Shown piece after piece: positions 60,641-64,000 of a DNA stretch of 64,000 nucleotides. The number at the start of each line of letters is the position of its first letter. Position 1 is the stretch's first letter. Made by a program: the position numbers and the translations under genes. The stretch comes from Clostridia bacterium (lineage in GTDB: Bacteria; Bacillota; Clostridia; UBA1381), in contig JAGASE010000021.1 of assembly GCA_017621875.1 (NCBI GenBank), forward strand, positions 104,996 through 168,995, read 5' to 3'. The notes beneath the pieces were generated by a model, which was not told the origin of the DNA, searched no databases, and worked only from the letters and a program-made list of their open reading frames with translations.

Positions 60641-63412
60641 ATGAAGCATATCAAGAAAGTAATTTCAGTTATACTGAGTTTTTGTATTCTCAGCGGTCAC
60701 ATTTTTGCTGCTGATCCGTATGACGTAAATGACAGATATTTAATGAAGGTTCTGCATGTGCTGGGTTGCTTTGACATTTTGTATGAGACTGGAAGCACAG
60801 ACAACTTCAGACCTGATGATTTTGTGACGCGTGCCGAGGCTGTAAGCGATGTGCTGAAGCTTATCGGGCAGGAGATCATAGATTATGACGATACAAAAGA
60901 GCCGACCTTTACAGATGTTGATGCAGGCAACGACTATTTTGATGAGCTTGAAACAGCTGTAAACAGCGGAATTATTGTCGGCTACGGCGAGGATTTCAGA
61001 CCGGAAAGCAATATCACCTACAATGAGTTGGTGAGAATGCTTTGCGTGGCACTGGGATATGACAATGCTGCATTAAGCCTTGGCGGATATCCGGGCGGAT
61101 ATGTTCAGATTGCGTCACAGATTAACCTTAACAAGCGTGTCAGGGTTACGGTAGGTGATTTAACAAGACGTGACTATGCTGTTGTTTTATATAATGCACT
61201 TTCTGCTCCGATGATGGTTTTGGCGGGAGTTAACGGAGAAACAGAGATTTCAAAGGAGCAAAACCTGCTTAAAGAGGTACATAACGCGATAAAAGGTGAG
61301 GGTGTTGTTACTGCTAACGGATATACAACACTTTACACTCCGAGAGGTACAAACAGGGATACAGTGCGTATAGAGGACGAGACCTTTTATCTCGGAGAAA
61401 CCGACGCGGCTTCTCTTATCGGCTGCTATGTAGAGTATTTCGCGGCAGAGGACGAGGGTGGCGACTATGTTCTTTTGGACATCTGGGCAGATGAGGAACG
61501 AATTGTTCAGGTTGATTCGTCAAATATTGTTCCTGAAAGGTGCGGAATGGAAGCACTGTATTTTCAGCCAAAGGGTACATCAAGGGTTGAAAAATATAAA
61601 ATTGCGGTAAATGCTGACCTTATATATAACAGCCAGGCAAGGGTGTTTGATGACGTAGGTCTTATAACGCCTGCTGTCGGAACGGTTACTTTAAGCGATA
61701 CTGATAATAATGACGTATATGACGTAATTATTGTAACCGACTATACTGTAAGAATAGCTGATGCGGTATCGGAAAATACAGAAAGAATTTTGGTTAAGGA
61801 TAGCTATGACAGTGTGTATGTAGATGAGGGCAGTTATTCAGATGTTGTCGTTTTAAGGGACGGAGCCGAAATAAGCTATACAGATATTAAGGAATGGGAC
61901 GTTCTGCACATCGCCTATCCTCCAAACCCTGCATCGGGAAGACTTGAGATTGTCGCATGCGGTGTAACGGCTTCGGGAACTTTAAAACAAAAGGGTGAGG
62001 AAGAATTAACTATAGGCGAAAATGCGTATGATATTTCTGCAGGATACAAGGCTGTACGTCTTACGAATGCAAGACTGGGACAGAATGTAATTGCAATGCT
62101 CGACATTTTCGGCTATGTTGTAGATTTTCAGCCGATTACGTCAGCTGAGGCTTGCGGATATCTTTTCAAGGCAACCATGGGTGATGACGATAATGGAATA
62201 TTCACAATTTTCACAGAAACGGGCGAATGGATTAAGGTGGAAACCGCAGAAAAGGTTAAGCTTAATAATAAGACCGTAGAGGCTGATGTGCTTGTGGAGG
62301 CATTTTTGTGCGAAGGCGACGCGAACGGCGTAAAGGTGGATTCAAGCGGCAAAATGATTGACGTTTGGGGCAGATATGTTAACTATGCAGCAGATGGCAA
62401 GTCATTTGAAACTGTAGATGAAGGTGTTGAGGGTGCATATCCCTTCACGGTAATTACAGATCGTCAAATGGTAATGTATTCATTGAATGACGAAGGACAG
62501 CTAAAATCTCTTACTCAGGCAGATGCAGTAAAAAATGGCAGCGGCTTTGTAACTCACGGTGATTATACTGCTTCGCCGGGAGTGCAGTACCGCGACGGTA
62601 TGAGAGCGTTCTTTATCTATAGATGGACCGGCGGTGTTTACCCATCCTTTTATGCAGATGAGGATACGGTTATGTTTATGATACCGTTTTCGGAGCCTGA
62701 GGATAGGGAACTGTATACTGTGGAGATGGGCAGCTACAGCTACTTTGGCGCTAATGACCATAACTGGTTCGTAAAAACCTACGGCTTTGAGAGTGATATT
62801 CTGTACGAGGGAGTGCCTTATCTTATGACAGAGGCAGGCGGTAGCAGCAGTAGTGTTACAAAGCCGGTGGTGATTGAGAAGGTGACTACAACATTAAACA
62901 AGGACGATGAGATTGTATATCTTGTTACAGGATATTTAAACGGTCAGTATAGTGAGTGGTATGCCGATTCAGAGGAAATAATTACTAAGACAAATGGAAA
63001 ACATCTGCAGTTCGGCGATGTTGCCGGTGTTTATCTGAAGGCTGACGGAAGTCTTGGCTCGATTGATAACAACTACGACGGCACAATTATTTTTGATGCT
63101 TCGCTTTCTGACAAAGACCAAATTGGAAGCTTTGGAACAATGAGAGGCTCACGCGGAAAAATTATAGGTCACGTAACCGGAGTGGATTATACTAAGAGAA
63201 GAATTGCAATCCAAAACGGTGAGACCTCCGAAGATGGCATGGAGCCGGTTGTAGGCTTGTGGAGGTCGTATTACACGTCAAGTGTGTATGTTGTCAACAG
63301 AACTGATAAAACCATCACAGTGGGAAGTATAACAGATATCGAAAAGGGCGATTTTGTTGTCTGCGGTATCGGTAACAGTAATGTAAGAGCGGTAGTGGTT
63401 TACAGAGATTAA
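60641..63412 (+). CDS. Large SLH-domain surface protein with unrecognised beta-rich body
   Basis: A 923-residue exported protein. Signal peptide is about 1-23 (GHIFA). SLH repeats span about 28-195 (LMKVLHVLGCFDILY, FDELETAVNSGIIVG, RDYAVVLYNALSAP). The remaining 720 residues are rich in short beta strands (for example VIIVTDYTVRIADAVS) with no domain I recognise. SLH proteins of this layout are common in clostridia as S-layer or scaffold proteins. It is the last surface gene before a PhnP-like hydrolase. Function unknown. Confidence 0.82.
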   Translation: MKHIKKVISVILSFCILSGHIFAADPYDVNDRYLMKVLHVLGCFDILYETGSTDNFRPDDFVTRAEAVSDVLKLIGQEIIDYDDTKEPTFTDVDAGNDYFDELETAVNSGIIVGYGEDFRPESNITYNELVRMLCVALGYDNAALSLGGYPGGYVQIASQINLNKRVRVTVGDLTRRDYAVVLYNALSAPMMVLAGVNGETEISKEQNLLKEVHNAIKGEGVVTANGYTTLYTPRGTNRDTVRIEDETFYLGETDAASLIGCYVEYFAAEDEGGDYVLLDIWADEERIVQVDSSNIVPERCGMEALYFQPKGTSRVEKYKIAVNADLIYNSQARVFDDVGLITPAVGTVTLSDTDNNDVYDVIIVTDYTVRIADAVSENTERILVKDSYDSVYVDEGSYSDVVVLRDGAEISYTDIKEWDVLHIAYPPNPASGRLEIVACGVTASGTLKQKGEEELTIGENAYDISAGYKAVRLTNARLGQNVIAMLDIFGYVVDFQPITSAEACGYLFKATMGDDDNGIFTIFTETGEWIKVETAEKVKLNNKTVEADVLVEAFLCEGDANGVKVDSSGKMIDVWGRYVNYAADGKSFETVDEGVEGAYPFTVITDRQMVMYSLNDEGQLKSLTQADAVKNGSGFVTHGDYTASPGVQYRDGMRAFFIYRWTGGVYPSFYADEDTVMFMIPFSEPEDRELYTVEMGSYSYFGANDHNWFVKTYGFESDILYEGVPYLMTEAGGSSSSVTKPVVIEKVTTTLNKDDEIVYLVTGYLNGQYSEWYADSEEIITKTNGKHLQFGDVAGVYLKADGSLGSIDNNYDGTIIFDASLSDKDQIGSFGTMRGSRGKIIGHVTGVDYTKRRIAIQNGETSEDGMEPVVGLWRSYYTSSVYVVNRTDKTITVGSITDIEKGDFVVCGIGNSNVRAVVVYRD

Positions 63413-63425
63413 CGGGGGATTGATT

Positions 63426-64000
63426 ATGAAATATAAATATTTCGGTACGGCAGCAGCAGAGGGAATACCTGCACTTTGGTGTGAATGTAAGGTATGCGAA
63501 GAGGCAAGAAAAAAAGGCGGCAGAAATATTATGTCAAGAAGTCAGCAGCTTGTTGACGATAAACTGCTCATTGATTTTTCGGCAGATACCTTTATGCATA
63601 CCGTAAAAGGTCTGCCGCTTACCGATATTCATACCTGTATAATAACGCATAATCACGAGGACCATTTTTATCCGATGGATTTTTTGACAAGATACGCAGA
63701 TTTTGCATATCCCAAGGAGGAAATTCCGTTTGATATCTATATGACGGAATCTGCATATGATACGCTAAAGGCTTCGCTGCCGGGCTGGGCTGTAAATAGA
63801 ACGCCTGACCGTATTCATATGCATAAAATTGAAATGTTTAAAAGCTTTGAGGCAGAGGGATATAAAATAACTCCGCTGAAGGCTAATCACGATCCTAATG
63901 CGGGAAGTGTGATTTATCTTATAGAAAAAGACGGAAAATGCATACTTCATGCACATGACACGGGATATTTCCTTGATGAAACGTGGGAATTTCTTGAAAA
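63426..64000 (+). CDS. PhnP-like metallo-beta-lactamase-fold hydrolase (3' end outside window)
   Basis: The first 191 codons are visible; the frame is open to the end of the window. The N-terminus FGTAAAEGIPALWCECKVC has the C-x-C-x-x-C zinc motif of PhnP-type phosphodiesterases, and THNHEDHFYPMD supplies the H-x-H-x-D-H metal ligands. PhnP hydrolyses a cyclic phosphate in phosphonate metabolism, but many relatives have other roles. The start ATG 63426 follows GGGGGAT, 13 bp after the SLH gene, so it is probably co-transcribed. Its role near surface glycan genes is unknown. Confidence 0.82.
   Translation, partial: MKYKYFGTAAAEGIPALWCECKVCEEARKKGGRNIMSRSQQLVDDKLLIDFSADTFMHTVKGLPLTDIHTCIITHNHEDHFYPMDFLTRYADFAYPKEEIPFDIYMTESAYDTLKASLPGWAVNRTPDRIHMHKIEMFKSFEAEGYKITPLKANHDPNAGSVIYLIEKDGKCILHAHDTGYFLDETWEFLE

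Overview
The window looks like a chromosome segment of a spore-forming, Gram-positive Clostridia-type bacterium. The evidence is an intact sigK next to the germination protease gpr, consensus sigma-A promoters (TTGACA-17-TATAAT), strong Shine-Dalgarno sites with occasional GTG and TTG starts, moderately low GC, YesM/YesN-type two-component systems and S-layer homology (SLH) surface proteins. The mix of SLH proteins, pectate-lyase-like beta-helices and glycosidases would suit a gut or plant-polysaccharide degrader, for example a Monoglobus-like lineage. That placement is inference only.

Region 1 (1-9006) is housekeeping. It holds the 3' end of ileS, a PfkB sugar kinase overlapping a PHP phosphatase, then a compact run lspA, rluD-type pseudouridine synthase, ddl, murI, a DUF1934 protein and an S41 carboxy-terminal protease. 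Region 2 (9051-16049) holds a structured intergenic element, a small XRE regulator, the uncharacterised Fe-S scaffold/GGGtGRT pair, sigK, gpr and a two-gene M16 peptidase pair.

Region 3 (16150-26572) is accessory: a large secreted protein with CBM-like domains, a GH99/WbsX-like protein, a response regulator and histidine kinase, a GH13 amylase-family enzyme, and a Phd/Doc toxin-antitoxin pair with a clear self-regulatory operator. Region 4 (26622-40128) is mostly housekeeping: murD, three tandem M42 aminopeptidases, a histidine phosphatase, a thioesterase, yqeG-aroE-aroK plus an endonuclease IV-like protein, tRNA-Thr(GGT), an NSS transporter, a GH38 alpha-mannosidase and a DUF421 membrane protein.

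Region 5 (40258-64000) is a glycan-use and cell-surface locus. It contains a GH3 glucosidase, a secreted two-domain glycan-binding-like protein, a second two-component system, a carbohydrate ABC importer (two permeases and a binding lipoprotein, no ATPase), three secreted beta-helix proteins, three SLH proteins and the start of a PhnP-like metallo-hydrolase. A 31-bp sequence occurs at the same distance from two promoters, one before the secreted protein at 42472 and one before the ABC operon at 48546. The two promoters flank the YesM/YesN pair, so the AraC-type regulator between them probably controls both. The SLH proteins, and the domains they share with the beta-helix proteins, point to a surface-displayed glycan-handling system. 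This is the most interesting part of the window. No CRISPR array, rRNA, insertion sequence or prophage was seen, and no stretch over 300 bases lacks a gene.
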